Assembly: GCA_022606425.2 (NCBI GenBank)
Contig: JAHDVF020000010.1
Coordinates: 62,001 to 126,000, forward strand
Source: Lepidostoma basale
Lineage: Eukaryota; Arthropoda; Insecta; Trichoptera; Lepidostomatidae
Reading direction: 5' to 3'
DNA: 64,000 nucleotides
The translations under genes were made by a program, and so were the position numbers. The notes beneath the pieces are model-generated. The model was not told the DNA's origin. It made no database searches and saw only the letters and a list, made by a program, of their open reading frames with translations. Below, piece after piece: positions 50,181 through 59,725 of the stretch. The first letter of the stretch is position 1. Each line of letters opens with the position of its first letter.

Positions 50181-50540
50181 GTTTTACTATTAACAGCGTT
50201 TTGAAGTATTTTTGTCAATTCCAACCCTCCCCTGATTAGTGGTTAAAGTTTATCCAACAATCCCCATGCGGATGAGAAAGGGAAGGGGATGTGTTTGGAG
50301 GAAAAAATAATTAATTTGGTCCTCAGTTCTGCCAAATATAATAAAGCGATTTTCCTTAGGATTCAAAAAATAATCTCAAGGATGGACTAATGGATGGAGA
50401 CACTTTAATCCAGGAGTGCTCAACCAATGGGAGCCGATTAAACATGATTTTTTTTAACCTTTAACATATGTACAATGTACATATAATTTAAGATATTGCA
50501 AACAACAATAATACTTTAAGACATCTACAGGTAGAATACA
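50181..50540. other. Unassigned sequence
   Basis: I see no gene or recognised repeat. Confidence 0.4.
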
Positions 50541-50544
50541 ATAA

Positions 50545-51196
50545 ATTTATAATACAGTAGTATGTTTACAAGAGCTGGGCGAGTGGAGAGGGATAATGAA
50601 AGAAGGGTTGGGGCAGGCAACAAAGTGAATGGTGCACTTAAAGTTGTCATCGCAAACAAAAATCTATCCAAAAAAGCTAGAATGCCAGTGCACAATGGTG
50701 TTCTTCTACCGACCCTTATGTATAGAAGCGAAACATGGAACTGGCAAAAGAAGGACGAAAGTTGAATAAATGCAGTAGAAATGAAATCTCTTAGACGAAT
50801 GTGTGGATACTCTGTGTATGATAGAGTGTCGATGAAAATATAAGAAGTGAATGCGGTGCGAATGATAGTGTCACGAACAAAATAATGAAAGGATCATTAA
50901 GATGGTTTGGACATATGGAAAGAATGAATGAAGAAAGAACGGTAAACAAATTATATGTTAATGATGTAAATGGAACCAGAAATAGAGGAAGACCGAGGAA
51001 ATCGTGGCGCGATCAAATAAATCAAATATTGAATGTCGGCCATGTGAGGAGTCAGAGAAATCGACGCGCGTGCATGACACGATGTATGAATGTTGAGGAA
51101 GCGAGAGAAATATGTCAGGAAAGAAAAGTATGGCAGTCCATCCTTTCTGCCTACCCCTTCGGGGAGACGGCGTGATGGTTAGTTAGTTAGTTATAA
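50545..51196 (+). mobile_element. SAYP LINE 3' end (A1), UUCG loop
   Basis: It starts at SMFTRAGRVERDNERRVGAG and continues LKVVIANKNLSKKARMPVHN to KKDES, where TGA replaces an arginine codon. A one-base deletion lies in 'DRVSMKI'. The final 96 codons are open: MKGSLRWFGHMERMNEERTV to ILSAYPFGETA. The hairpin is CCCC-TTCG-GGGG and the tail GTTA. Confidence 0.82.
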
Positions 51197-51212
51197 TACC
51201 AGTATTTATATA

Positions 51213-51521
51213 ATATCTTCTACCCACCCTTATTCATGGAAGCGAAGCATGGAACTGGCAAACAAAATATAGGAAAAACCCGATTAGGTCACAATTTTTT
51301 TTCGTCTCTCATAATTAATATATAAAATAATTCTTTAAATTAAATTCTGCTTTTTTTTATAAACACCAGTTTATAAAATACATGTGATTTTTGCTACTGT
51401 AAAATCTGATTAAAAAAAAATAATAAGTTATATTAACGTTTCGAAAATAACATCTTTTTAATTAAAAATTTTCGTATGAAGCACTTAATTTGTGGTGTGA
51501 CATTATTTAAAAAAAAAAAAA
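51213..51521. other. SAYP scrap, then unassigned AT-rich sequence
   Basis: A short 'HPYSWKRSMELAN' SAYP scrap (51213-51262) precedes sequence in which I recognise nothing. The poly-A run at 51510-51521 abuts the L palindrome. Confidence 0.4.
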
Positions 51522-52004
51522 ACTTTTAGTAATTTGTATAAATACTACTTCATTTGGAAACACCAACCGGTTTCGCCAAAGCTTCGTCAGGGTGAGAGAG
51601 TAAACTAAATATAAAATCAGTGAACAACCTACGAAGAAATAAATATAATGTGAAGTGGAGAAAGAGTTGGGTAGGATGAAGTGGGCGTGGGAACGAATAG
51701 ACTGTTAAGACGGTGAGTCATGCTCATTTGGGAAAAAAATATGGAGAATTTCTTATTTAGATTTTAGTGGCTGGCAGAGGAGCTCACGATGAGCATGACT
51801 TACCGTCTTAACAGTCTACTCGTTCCCCGCTCGTTTTCTCCTACCCCCACTTTTTCTCCACTTCACATTATATTTATTTCTTCATATTATATTTATTTTC
51901 TGATTTTATATTTAGTTTACTTTCTCACCCTGACGAAGCTCCGGCGGGAGCGAAACCGGTTGGTGTTACCAAATAAAGTAGTGTTAATAAAAATTACTAA
52001 AAGT
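51522..52004. repeat. L palindrome with two hammerhead-like cores
   Basis: Arms of about 205 bp (51522-51727 and 51789-52004) enclose a 61-nt loop. The right core (plus, 51920-51975) reads CACC, CTGACGA, A, GCTCC-GGCG-GGAGC, GAAAC, CGGTT, GGTG, so CACC and GGTG form stem I and GCTCC/GGAGC stem II. The left core (minus) has the shorter stem GC-TTTG-GC. Outer flanks are 'ACTTTTAGTAATTT' and its inverse. Confidence 0.8.
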
Positions 52005-52029
52005 GTATTATTATTTTATTTTAAATTTT

Positions 52030-52278
52030 AATTATATGTTAATGATGTAAATGGAACCAGAAATAGAGGAAGACCGAGGAAAACGTGGCACGATCAAATA
52101 AATCAAATATTGAATGTCGGCCATGTGGGGATTCGGAGAAATCGACGCGCGTGCATGATACGATGTATGAATGTTGAGGAATCGAGAGAAATATGGAAGG
52201 AAAAAAAGTGTGGCAGTCCATTCTTTCTGCCTACCCCTTCGGGGAGACGGCGTGATGGTTAGTTAGTTAGTTAGTTTA
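52030..52278 (+). mobile_element. SAYP LINE 3' end (A1), UUCG loop
   Basis: It covers YVNDVNGTRNRGRPRKTWHD to SILSAYPFGETA with one frame change near 52195, then hairpin and five GTTA units. It is inserted right after the L palindrome. Confidence 0.75.
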
Positions 52279-52574
52279 AATTTTTTTTAAAATTCAAAAT
52301 CAGAAAAGGTTCGTCACGACCGCTTTGAAGGAAATGAGGCTTTAATGAATGTTGTAATTTGCCCTCAGCCAAGGACGAACGATATTTACTACCGAAGGGA
52401 TGACAGGCCAAACTATAAATTACGTCTAATTGTCACCCCATCTTACGTAGGGCAAAATCCCTCAACTTAGAACCCCTAATCGACGGTTCTGGGTTCTAGC
52501 TTCAAGATCTACAAGTAAAGTAGTTTTTTTTAAATATGTTAATTTAAATAATTTTAATATTAAACTTTTTGTAC
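52279..52574. other. Unassigned sequence
   Basis: I see no gene or recognised repeat. Confidence 0.4.
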
Positions 52575-52632
52575 GCTAAGGCATTAACACTGTGGAATTC
52601 CATAGTAATATACTTAGGAAATTGAAAATAAA
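52575..52632 (-). repeat. E repeat, 3' flank
   Basis: The complement of 'CCTAAGTATATTACTATGGA' and 'TTAATGCCTTAGCG'. Confidence 0.5.
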
Positions 52633-53040
52633 CTAACTAACCGTCACGCCGTCTCCCGGAGGGGTAGACAGAAGGAATGGAACGCCACACTGTTCTGTCC
52701 TGACATACTTCTCTTACTTCCTCTACATTCATACATCTTGACATGCACGTACGTCGATTTCTCCGACTCCTCACGTGACCGACATTCAATATTTGATTGA
52801 TTTGATCGTGCCACGTTTTCCTCGGCCTTCCTCTATTTCTAGCTCCGTCTTAATCTTAATGACCCTTTCCTTATTTTGTTCATAACACTTTCATTCGCAC
52901 CACATTCACTTCTTATACTTGCATTTGTCAGTCTATCATATACAGATTTGCCACACTTTGGTCTTCTCAGTTCTCATCTCTACTGCATTTATTCTACTTT
53001 CATCCTTTTTTTGGCAGTTCCGTGGTTCACTCCCATACAT
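52633..53040 (-). mobile_element. SAYP LINE 3' end (A3)
   Basis: It begins with the GTTA-type tail and a shortened hairpin (CCGG deletion), then RSRRNRRTYVHVKMYECRGS in a shifted frame. The stretch coding for GVNGARN to WFGHMER is deleted. The part with 'NASIRSECGANESVMNKI' is clear. Confidence 0.7.
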
Positions 53041-53042
53041 AG

Positions 53043-53090
53043 TGAAGCATGGAACTGGCAAAAGAAGGATGAAAGTAGAATAAATTGAAT
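53043..53090 (+). mobile_element. SAYP LINE scrap
   Basis: It codes for SEAWNWQKKDESRIN, inverted with respect to the preceding copy and joined at the same codons. Confidence 0.6.
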
Positions 53091-53204
53091 GAAATTGAAA
53101 ATAACTTTGCTTAATCCACTAAATACGAGTATATAAAAAAATATATAATATTTTTTTATATTATCATCATGTATTAATATTGAAACAAGAATTTAGTAAT
53201 GAAA

Positions 53205-53720
53205 GCTAAAATGGCCCTTCAAAATGGAGTCCTGGTCCCAACCATAATGTATGGAAGCGAAGCATGGAACTGGCAGAAGAAAGATAGGAGCAGAATAAAT
53301 GTGGTAAAGAGGTCCCTAAGACCTTCATATGTGCAGTAGAACAATGTACGATAGAATCTCAAATGCTGATATTAGTAAGGAATGTAGAGCGAAAGAAGGT
53401 ATTATGACCAAAATTATGAAAGGATCATTGGTTTGGTTCGGATATATGGAGCGCATGGGTGCAGAAAGAATGGTTAAAAAAGTATACGTTAACGATGTAA
53501 ATGGAGTACGCGAGGTAGACCGAGGAAAACATGGCATGACCAAATTAATCAAATTTTAAAGGTTGGTCATGTCAGAAGCCGGAAGAATCGACGTGCGTGT
53601 ATTACTATCTGTATTAATGTGGAGGAATCTAGAGAGGTATGTCAGGATAGAGTAGTGTCGCGGTCCATTCTCTCTTCCCCACCCCTGCGGGGAAACGGCG
53701 TGATGGTTTATTATTGTTGT
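53205..53720 (+). mobile_element. SAYP LINE 3' end (A2), UGCG loop, TTG tail
   Basis: It reads KMALQNGVLVPTIMYGSEAW, then 'SRTMYDRISNADISKECRAK', GIMTKIMKGSLVWFGYMERM and NDVNGVREVDRGKHG in a shifted frame, ending in a hairpin CCCC-TGCG-GGGG and a (TTG)n-type tail. A small deletion follows WF. Confidence 0.75.
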
Positions 53721-53744
53721 TGTATTATTATTGTTTAATATTAT

Positions 53745-53990
53745 TTATTTGTTCTTACTGATGTGATATGCTTATTTATTCAATAAAGTACAGCGGAGCA
53801 TAGAAGTAAGATGGGGTAGATTAAATGTGGTCTGGCACCCCCTTGTTGTTGCCGTCTTTAAATGTAAGTCCCGGATGGACCGGGGACAGGCCCAGGGAGT
53901 GTACGAGCGAGGCTGACAAAAGAGCGCCGCTACGCCCTATAACAGCCTCGGGTATGTGGCGGGAACTTCTATGTTCCTTTAAAAAAAAAA
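53745..53990 (+). repeat. F repeat, longest copy
   Basis: From 'GATGTGATATGCTTATTTAT' through 'TACAGCGGAGCATAGAAGTA', 'GTGGTCTGGCACCCCC', 'AAGTCCCGGATGGACCGGGG', 'GCGCCGCTACGCCCTATAAC' to 'GGCGGGAACTTCTATGTTCC' and an A-run. The A-run and 3' position suggest a retroposed SINE-like unit, but no pol III boxes were found. Confidence 0.6.
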
Positions 53991-53993
53991 AGT

Positions 53994-54215
53994 TCTTACT
54001 GATAAAACATAATTATTAGTACTTATAACAAATAGCCCAGGTTAATTTTAAATTTTAAATTATTGTATCGAATTTTAAATGAGTTTTTTTTATATGAGTC
54101 TTTTTTTTTTAGTTTTTATTATATTTTTACACCTGAAGATGGAGGTATCCTCAGAAAGGTGAGGTATTTTCTTTAATATTAGTGGATTAAGCAAAGTTAT
54201 TTTTAAGTTCCTAAA
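53994..54215 (+). repeat. E repeat with hammerhead-like core
   Basis: Leader 'AGCCCAGGTTAATTTTAAAT', then ACACCTGAAGA, GGAGGTATCCTC, AGAAAG, GTGAGG. The GAAAC box is mutated. The trailer is 'GATTAAGCAAAGTTATTTTT'. Confidence 0.6.
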
Positions 54216-54299
54216 TTTTAATATTAATGTGAAGAGTGAAGGTTTAAATAGGTCTACAGTCAGAAGGGGAGAGATAGCGTTCCGCATCGGTTACAGTGA

Positions 54300-54958
54300 A
54301 AGATCTCTTAGACGAATGTGTGGATCTCTGTGTATATCGAATGAAAATATAATAAGTGAATGCGGTGCGAATGATGGTGTCGTGAACAAAAAAATGAAAG
54401 GATCATTAAGATGGTTTGGGCACAGAAAAAAATAATGAAAAAAGCTAAGATGGCAGTGCACAATGGTGTTCTTGTGCCGACCCTTATGTTTGGAAGTGAA
54501 CAATGGAACTGGCAAAAGAAGGATGAAAGTAGAATAAATGCAGTAGCAATGAGAACTCTAAGACGAATGTGTGGCAAATCTGTATATGATAGAGTGACAA
54601 ATGCAAGTATAAGAAGTGAATGTGGTGCAAATGAAAGTGTTATGAACAAAAGAATGAAAGAGTCATTAAGATGGTTTGGACACATGGAAAGAATGAGTGG
54701 AGACAGAATGGTAAAGAAGGTATATGAAAACGGCGTGAACGGAGCTAGAAATAGAGGAAGGCCGAGGAAAACGCGGCACGATCAAATCAATCAAACATTG
54801 AATGTCGGTTACATGAGGAGACGGAAAAATCGACGTGCGTGAATGTAAAGATGTATAAATGTCGAGGAATTGAGAGAAGTATGTCAGGACAGAACAGTGT
54901 GGCGTTCCATTCTTTCTGCCTACCCCTCCGGGGAGACGGCGTGATGGTAAGTTAGTTA
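54300..54958 (+). mobile_element. SAYP LINE 3' end (A3), UCCG loop, behind an A1 piece
   Basis: An A1 piece (54300-54425) covering 'RSLRRMCGS' to 'GSLRWFGH' leads into an A3 copy that restarts upstream at 'KKAKMAVHNGVLVPTLMFGS' and continues NASIRSECGANESVMNKRMK, MERMSGDRMVKKVYENGVNG and RNRGRPRKTRHDQINQTLN. The frame is open for 143 codons. The hairpin loop is TCCG. The order implies template switching or recombination between subfamilies. Confidence 0.75.
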
Positions 54959-54961
54959 AGA

Positions 54962-55205
54962 AATAATGATAAAAATATATATGTTTACGATGTAAATGGA
55001 ACTAGAAATAGAGAAAGACCGAAGAAAATTTTGCACGATCAAATAAATCATACGTATATTGTAGGTTGGCCACGTGAGAAGTCAGATACCGACGCGCGTG
55101 TATGACACGATGTATGAATGTTGAGGAAGCGAGAGAAATATGTCAGAAAGAAAAGTGTGGCAGTCCATTCTTTCTGCATACCCTTTCGAGGAGACGGCGT
55201 GAAAA
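54962..55205 (+). mobile_element. SAYP LINE 3' end (A1), decayed
   Basis: 'YVYDVNGTRNRERPKKILHD' followed by shifted codons to the 3' end. The hairpin loop reads TTCG with a weakened stem and no GTTA tail. Confidence 0.65.
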
Positions 55206-55474
55206 GTATTTTATAAATTAATGTGACGTTATAAAGTTATGACAAGCGAATTACTTTGTTGCATATCCAATTTCACGTCAAAAAAACGTGTTTTGAACAT
55301 CTGCGACCGAGCACGGTCGACTCTCTTTGTGGGTCGGGTGTTACGAACAAATGCGAACGATATTTTAATAAACTGCCTACAAACATGAATGATGTTTGGT
55401 GGTTTGAACATTTTTTTAACACGACAATAAAAAATGCATAGTTTTTTTTGACATATAAAAAAAAAAAAAAAAAA

Positions 55475-55945
55475 CTAACTAACCATCACGCCGTCTCACA
55501 GAAGGGGTAGGCAGAAATAATAGACTGCCACACCTTTCTTTCCTGACACATTTCTCTCGATTCCTCAACACTCATACATCGTGTCATGCACGCGCGTCGG
55601 TCTCTGACTTCTCACGTGGCCGACATTCAATATTTGATTGATTTGATCGTGCCACGTTTTCCTCGGTCTTCCTCTATTTCTGGTTCCATTTACATCATTA
55701 ACATATAATTTTTTGACCATTCTTTCTTCATTCATTCTTTCAATATGTCCAAAACGTCTTAATGATCCTTTCATTATTTTGTTCAAGACACCATCATTCG
55801 CACCGCATTCACTTCTTATATTTTCATTCGACACTCTATCATACACAGAGTATCCACACATTCGTCTAAGAGATCTCATTTCTACTGCATTTATTCTACT
55901 TTCATCCTTCTTTTGCCAGTTCCATGCTTCGCTTCCATACATGCG
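55475..55945 (-). mobile_element. SAYP LINE 3' end (A1)
   Basis: The minus strand reads MYGSEAWNWQKKDESRINAV, MRSLRRMCGYSVYDRVSNEN, GVLNKIMKGSLRRFGHIERM and GTRNRGRPRKTWHDQINQIL; the frame shifts at 'SQR|PTRVHD'. The hairpin is weakened (TTCT loop). A run of 18 A lies at its 3' side (55455-55472). Confidence 0.78.
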
Positions 55946-55984
55946 ATGCGATAATCATTTAAATGTAAAAGCGAAAATGCAGTA

Positions 55985-56050
55985 AAAGGGCGCCGCTACA
56001 CCCTATAACAGCCTCGGGTATATGGCGGGAACTTCTATGTTCCTTTTATA
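55985..56050 (+). repeat. F repeat 3' end
   Basis: 'GGCGCCGCTACACCCTATAA' and 'GGCGGGAACTTCTATGTTCC' match the end of 53745-53990. Confidence 0.55.
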
Positions 56051-56054
56051 AAAT

Positions 56055-56158
56055 GTCGAAGTAAAGACAAAAGTTGAAGTAGTTAAAAACATCGTTTTAT
56101 TTAATTATCATTAAAAATGAACCTCTCTCAAGAGATTTCAGTAAAATCATTTGATTAG
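56055..56158 (+). repeat. K repeat tail
   Basis: 'AGACAAAAGTTGAAGTAGTT' and 'AAGAGATTTCAGTAAAATCA' match the right arm and trailer of K. Confidence 0.6.
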
Positions 56159-56277
56159 CTTAATCAATAGCTTAATCAATAGTTAATTAAACAATATTTT
56201 TATTAATTAAAACACTGTTTTCTTCACTTCTGAGTTTATTTTTCTCGACATGTTTAGAAGACTTTACATTATTATTA

Positions 56278-56390
56278 ATAACTAAACTAGCTAACCATCA
56301 CGCCGTCTCAGCTAAAGGGTAGGCAGAAAGAATGGACTGCCACACTTTAACCGATGCGGCACTTCGTCCTTCTTTTTTCGCCCCACATTA
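56278..56390 (-). mobile_element. TS-SINE 3' end scrap
   Basis: It has a GTTA-type tail, then a mutated hairpin, then the 'GATGCGGCAC' block complement. Confidence 0.55.
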
Positions 56391-56394
56391 TTAT

Positions 56395-56645
56395 TATTAT
56401 TTTGTTGAAATCGCTCTTTACATCATGACAGCTTGAGCCAAATCGATGTAAAGGGTATTATAGCTATCATAGTGATTCTCGTGACATGTGGTAGGTAGCT
56501 AATCTATCGCCATTTTATTGTCACGTGAATTCTACACTAGACCAAAGACGGTGTGACAATCACACTGCCCTCGCCGGGAATCGAACCCGGAACCTTCGGG
56601 GTGGCAGTCAATGCACTTATCACTCGGCCGAGAAGATCGTCAAGT
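56395..56645 (-). repeat. T-SINE, full-length copy
   Basis: Read on the minus strand: start GACGATCTTCTCGGC, box A 'GGCCGAGTGATAAGTGC', box B 'GGGTTCGATTCCCGGC', then 'GCAGTGTGATTGTCACACCG', 'TTTGGTCTAGTGTAGAATTC', 'ACAATAAAATGGCGATAGAT' and an (ATA)n tail at 56395-56405. The head can fold as a tRNA-like structure, but there is no CCA-ready acceptor stem and the body is unrelated to tRNA. It would be transcribed by RNA polymerase III. Confidence 0.75.
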
Positions 56646-56649
56646 TCTT

Positions 56650-56682
56650 TAGCAAGGCGAAACATGTTATTCTCATCTTCTA
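56650..56682 (+). repeat. H repeat fragment
   Basis: 'TAGCAAGGCGAAACATGTTA' is the 3' half of an H core. The same arrangement of T-SINE followed by this H half recurs at 33489-33580. Confidence 0.5.
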
Positions 56683-56772
56683 CTGTCTCAATCTAAAGAT
56701 TGGTCTGCAGCAAGGCGACGCATCTCCTCTTCCACTCCGCTCAGTCCTCGGCAACTCTCTTCAACTCCGCAT
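56683..56772 (-). mobile_element. N-LINE 3' end
   Basis: The minus strand reads TSYAELKRVAED, a stop, AEWKRRCVALLQTNL and a terminal stop, a relative of the ends at 20096 and 23948. Confidence 0.5.
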
Positions 56773-57125
56773 AAGAGGTGCAGCCCATCATCATCATCAT
56801 CAGCCGTCTGTCATCCACTGCTGAATGTAGGCCTCTCCCAAAGCCCTCCACCGCCCCCTATCCATTGCCGCTCCCATCCATCCATGTCCAGCAATCCAGG
56901 TGCAGCCCATATCTTGGCAAATCTGGTCTAGGTACTCTTGGCGAGGTCGTCCTCTGCCAATCGATCTCTCGATCATTCCTTCCAATACATCATGCAGGAA
57001 ACATTCGTGTCGCAACACATGACCAATCCATCTCGCACGCCTCTCCGCTATGGTGTTCAACATGTGCCTATTCTCTTCAATTCTGCTGAGAACCTCCTCA
57101 TTTGTAAACTCTCTTCTCTTTCAAA
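56773..57125 (-). mobile_element. RTE-like LINE C-terminus with GATGAT tail
   Basis: The minus strand reads MLNTIAERRARWIGHVLRHE, GRGRPRQEYLDQICQDMG, MDRGRWRALGEAYIQQWMTD and G before stop, then a (GAT)n tail (CATCATCATCATCA on the plus strand at 56785-56800). This type of 3' end is very common in moths and other insects. Confidence 0.75.
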
Positions 57126-57463
57126 AACTAACACCTGTCCTTAGGTCAGGCCATATAAATATATTAAGAGGTCGTTGAATTCTGAGATCAAATCTTAGAG
57201 ACTAGCAAACGCTAATACTATTCAATCATATATTGGAAAAATCAAATTAAACAAAAAAGGTTTTATCCATGCAATAAGAAAACCAGCAATAACAATAAAT
57301 ACCAAACCATTCAGTGAATTCAATTTTCACTTCTGCGTGTGTTTACAATACATGGCATATGATAATGTTACAACATTTATCAGAGTTATGACGTTCGCAA
57401 GTACCTGGGTGCAGTGGCGTTTGTAAATATTTATTAAAACCTATGAAATAATAAAAATAAAAT
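57126..57463. other. Unassigned sequence
   Basis: I see no gene or recognised repeat. Confidence 0.4.
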
Positions 57464-57895
57464 ATGCTTCGAGGAAATATAGAAAAATTGATAAAGCATA
57501 TCTTGGACGAATATGTGATAAATCTGTATGCGAATATGGTAAAAAAAATGGTGATTTTTATATTATGTAAAAATACCTGCCTATTGTAAAGCAACGTTGT
57601 GTCATAATTTCGAAGCAATCGGCAAATAACAAAATTTTAAAGCAATCGGTTTTTCACAAAAGAAGAAGAAGAAGAATAGTTTTATAAAACAGGCGCCTTA
57701 AACCCCTTAAAAAATAAAAATAAAATATGCTCCGAGGAAAAATGGAAAAAATAGCAAAGCATCTCTTAGACGAATGTGTCATAAATCTGTATGCGTTAAG
57801 TGGTAAATAAAAAAAAATAGTGTCAAAATTTCGAAGCAATCGGTAAATAACAAAATTTCAAAGCAATCGTTTTTTTTTAAAAGAAGAAAGGGATT
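57464..57895 (+). repeat. Tandem duplication of a roughly 200-bp unit
   Basis: 57464-57660 and 57711-57895 share 'AAAATATGCT.CGAGGAAA', 'AT.GACGAAT.TGT', 'ATAAATCTGTATGCG', 'TTTCGAAGCAATCGG.AAAT' and 'AACAAAATTT.AAAGCAATCG'. A GAAGAAGAAG run separates them. The unit's phrase about 'AAGCAATCGG' also occurs at 49160-49175. Confidence 0.65.
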
Positions 57896-57899
57896 GGAT

Positions 57900-58035
57900 T
57901 TCATACACTCTCAAAACCTTCCTGGGACAAATAAGAACAAACTGTGAAATCTTCAGCGAAATCATTTAGTAATTTTTGAGAAAATCGTGGACAAACACAT
58001 TAACAGACTAACATTCAATTTTATATATTATATAA
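57900..58035 (+). mobile_element. Helitron-like 3' segment
   Basis: 'TCTTCAGCGAAATCATTTAG', 'AATTTTTGAGAAAATCGTGG', 'ACAAACACATTAACAGACTA' and an AT-rich end resemble the trailing part of common insect Helitron or SINE consensus sequences. It is tentative. Confidence 0.35.
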
Positions 58036-58039
58036 TATA

Positions 58040-58190
58040 AAGATAGATTTTTTGTCACTGATGAAGGGTTTCTGTGTCCGAAACATGTTTATTTTTTTAA
58101 TTTCAAATAAAATTGGTGTTGTGTACAAAGTTAAAAAAAGAACAATTGTTCAATGAATCCACAACACAAAGTTATGGCGAATGTAGAAGA
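58040..58190 (+). repeat. G repeat with hammerhead-like core and Penelope-type block
   Basis: CACTGATGA, A, GGG-loop-TCC, GAAAC, ATGTTT at 58052-58090, a full TGATGA box. Downstream lie 'TTGGTGTTGTGTACAAAG' and 'CCACAACACAAAGTTATGGC'. Confidence 0.6.
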
Positions 58191-58234
58191 AAGTAATGAA
58201 TGCGATTAAAAAGTGTGTTTCGTAGAAGTTTAAT

Positions 58235-58475
58235 TATACTTTATGGGAATGATATATTTCGTCCTTCTAAGGCGTTATCAAATATTTGCCAACAGGTCGA
58301 AGCATGTCATTCCCATAAAATATTAAAAAACTTGTATAAAACATACGTGTTCATTTGTATTAATTATTAAACATTGCTCAAAACAATTAACATTTGATAA
58401 TGCCTAAGCTAGAAAAAACAAGTTTTTTTTCCAATTTAATATAATAAAACATCTAGAAAACAGGCATTTTAAAAC
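58235..58475. repeat. H inverted pair, decayed cores
   Basis: Minus core 58245-58290 (TTTGATAACGCC, AGAAGGACGAAAT). Plus core 58285-58310 (AACAGGTCGAAGCATGTC). A third 'TTGATAATGCCTAAGC' lies at 58392-58410. Confidence 0.5.
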
Positions 58476-58489
58476 AAACTAACTTAACT

Positions 58490-58790
58490 AACTAACCATC
58501 ACGCCGCCTCCCCGAAAGGGTAGGCAGAAAGAATGGACTGTCACACTTTTACTGATGCGGCACTCCATCCTTCTCTTTTCGCTCCGCGGGAGACGCAGTG
58601 TGATGGGTTGCGAACCTCATCGCCACCAATAGGCATCTCCCGCGCACACTTCGATCGTCCGTCACCCACAAAATAAATCTAAAACAAATAATATAAAATA
58701 CAATGATATAAAATAAAATAACAAAATAAAAATAATTTAACACAAAATGTTCTTTTTAGATGGTGCACATATTGTCTATTTAATTGCTCT
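58490..58790 (-). mobile_element. TS-SINE 3' end
   Basis: GTTA tail, hairpin (CCCT-TTCG-GGGG), the 'CGCGGGAGACGC' complement and AT-rich centre to the 'GATGGTGCACATATTGTCTA' block. It is nearly the same as 34374-34690 and 35979-36290. Confidence 0.8.
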
Positions 58791-58898
58791 GGCAGCGTCT
58801 CCCGCACCGGGGGCGGCGGCCATTTATTTCTTTGAAATATTAATAAAGGACTTAAAAATATTAATAAAGAATAAGGAAAAAAATAAAACAAAATTCTT

Positions 58899-58965
58899 GA
58901 CTTTAGAAAGTATCATGTCTTCCTAATGTCGAACCATCTCTCATGCGTTCCTGGTATTATGTTGT
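58899..58965 (+). mobile_element. J-LINE 3' UTR piece
   Basis: 'AAGTATCATGTCTTCCTAAT' and 'CGAACCATCTCTCATGCGTT' match the plus-oriented J-LINE 3' UTR. It lies head to head with the RT piece that follows. Confidence 0.65.
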
Positions 58966-58967
58966 AT

Positions 58968-59250
58968 ATACGTTCCTGGTGGTATGTGGTGCATAAACCT
59001 CGGATATACCCCATTCATCCGCATGTAGAGGTATCTCAGAATTTTTTTCTGGATTTGTTCTAATACCTCCACATACTTGTGCTGGTATGGAGACCATACA
59101 CCACTCGCGTATTCTAATTTTGATCTAACGATGCCGTTAAACATTGATGTCATCGCTTCGGGATTTCGGAACTGTTTGCAAGTTCTTAAGACAAAACCCA
59201 GAAGTTTATAGCCAGAGTTAGTTAGTGACACATATAAATATCCTCGATTT
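58968..59250 (-). pseudogene. J-LINE reverse transcriptase, C-terminal part
   Basis: The minus strand reads MSLTNSGYKLLGFVLRTCKQ, FRNPEAMTSMFNGIVRSKLE, YASGVWSPYQHKYVEVLEQI, QKKILRYLYMRMNGVYPRF. 'LGF.LR..k.F..p......y..lVRs.LEYas.VWsPy....i..lE.iQkk..RyL' is a hallmark of Jockey-like LINEs. The final residues come from the inverted 3' UTR piece. In line upstream, 'FRHTLDHRKNRGYLYV' is decayed. Confidence 0.75.
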
Positions 59251-59725
59251 TTTCTATGGTCTAATGTGTGTCTAAATAGAAGAGTTTAGTGGTCCATTCT
59301 ACGCGCAGTCACTGTTGAGTTATATAAAATAACAGGCCGGATATCATCTGTATCGTGTTACGTTCTCCCGTCGCTATTGCTTCCCCCTTTCAGCCGGAAA
59401 TTCGGATCAAATTTGGAAAATCTGTTTCGGGGATAACAGGATTGAGGGGGGGTAGTTTCGGGAGAATTTAAATATCAATCGAGGAGAGCAGAAGGGGTCT
59501 CTACATGGTAATGTATGTATGTATTCGTAAAGGCTGCTCTAAAAAATATATATGGGGTGCAATCGTCGAGGCTCTGTTTTACTTCTTTATATTTCTTGTT
59601 GTATGTACATGTGGTCCGTTTTTCAGAGTGTTGCTCCTCCTGTGAGGTGGAATCCCAGCTGTCCTTTCATCTTTAGAAGATCCTCCACGAGGAAAACCCT
59701 GTATATAAGATTTTAAAATAAATTC
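59251..59725. other. Unassigned sequence
   Basis: I see no gene or repeat. Its lower AT content at 59340-59460 stands out. Confidence 0.4.

Noticed and set aside
56395..56645. A functional tRNA gene at the box A/box B match
   Set aside because: Box A and B are tRNA-like but acceptor and anticodon stems do not form well, and a repeated non-tRNA body follows. It is a SINE.
58941..59231. 96-codon frame as an intact protein
   Set aside because: It is only the Jockey-like RT tail, and the last residues read through an inverted 3' UTR.
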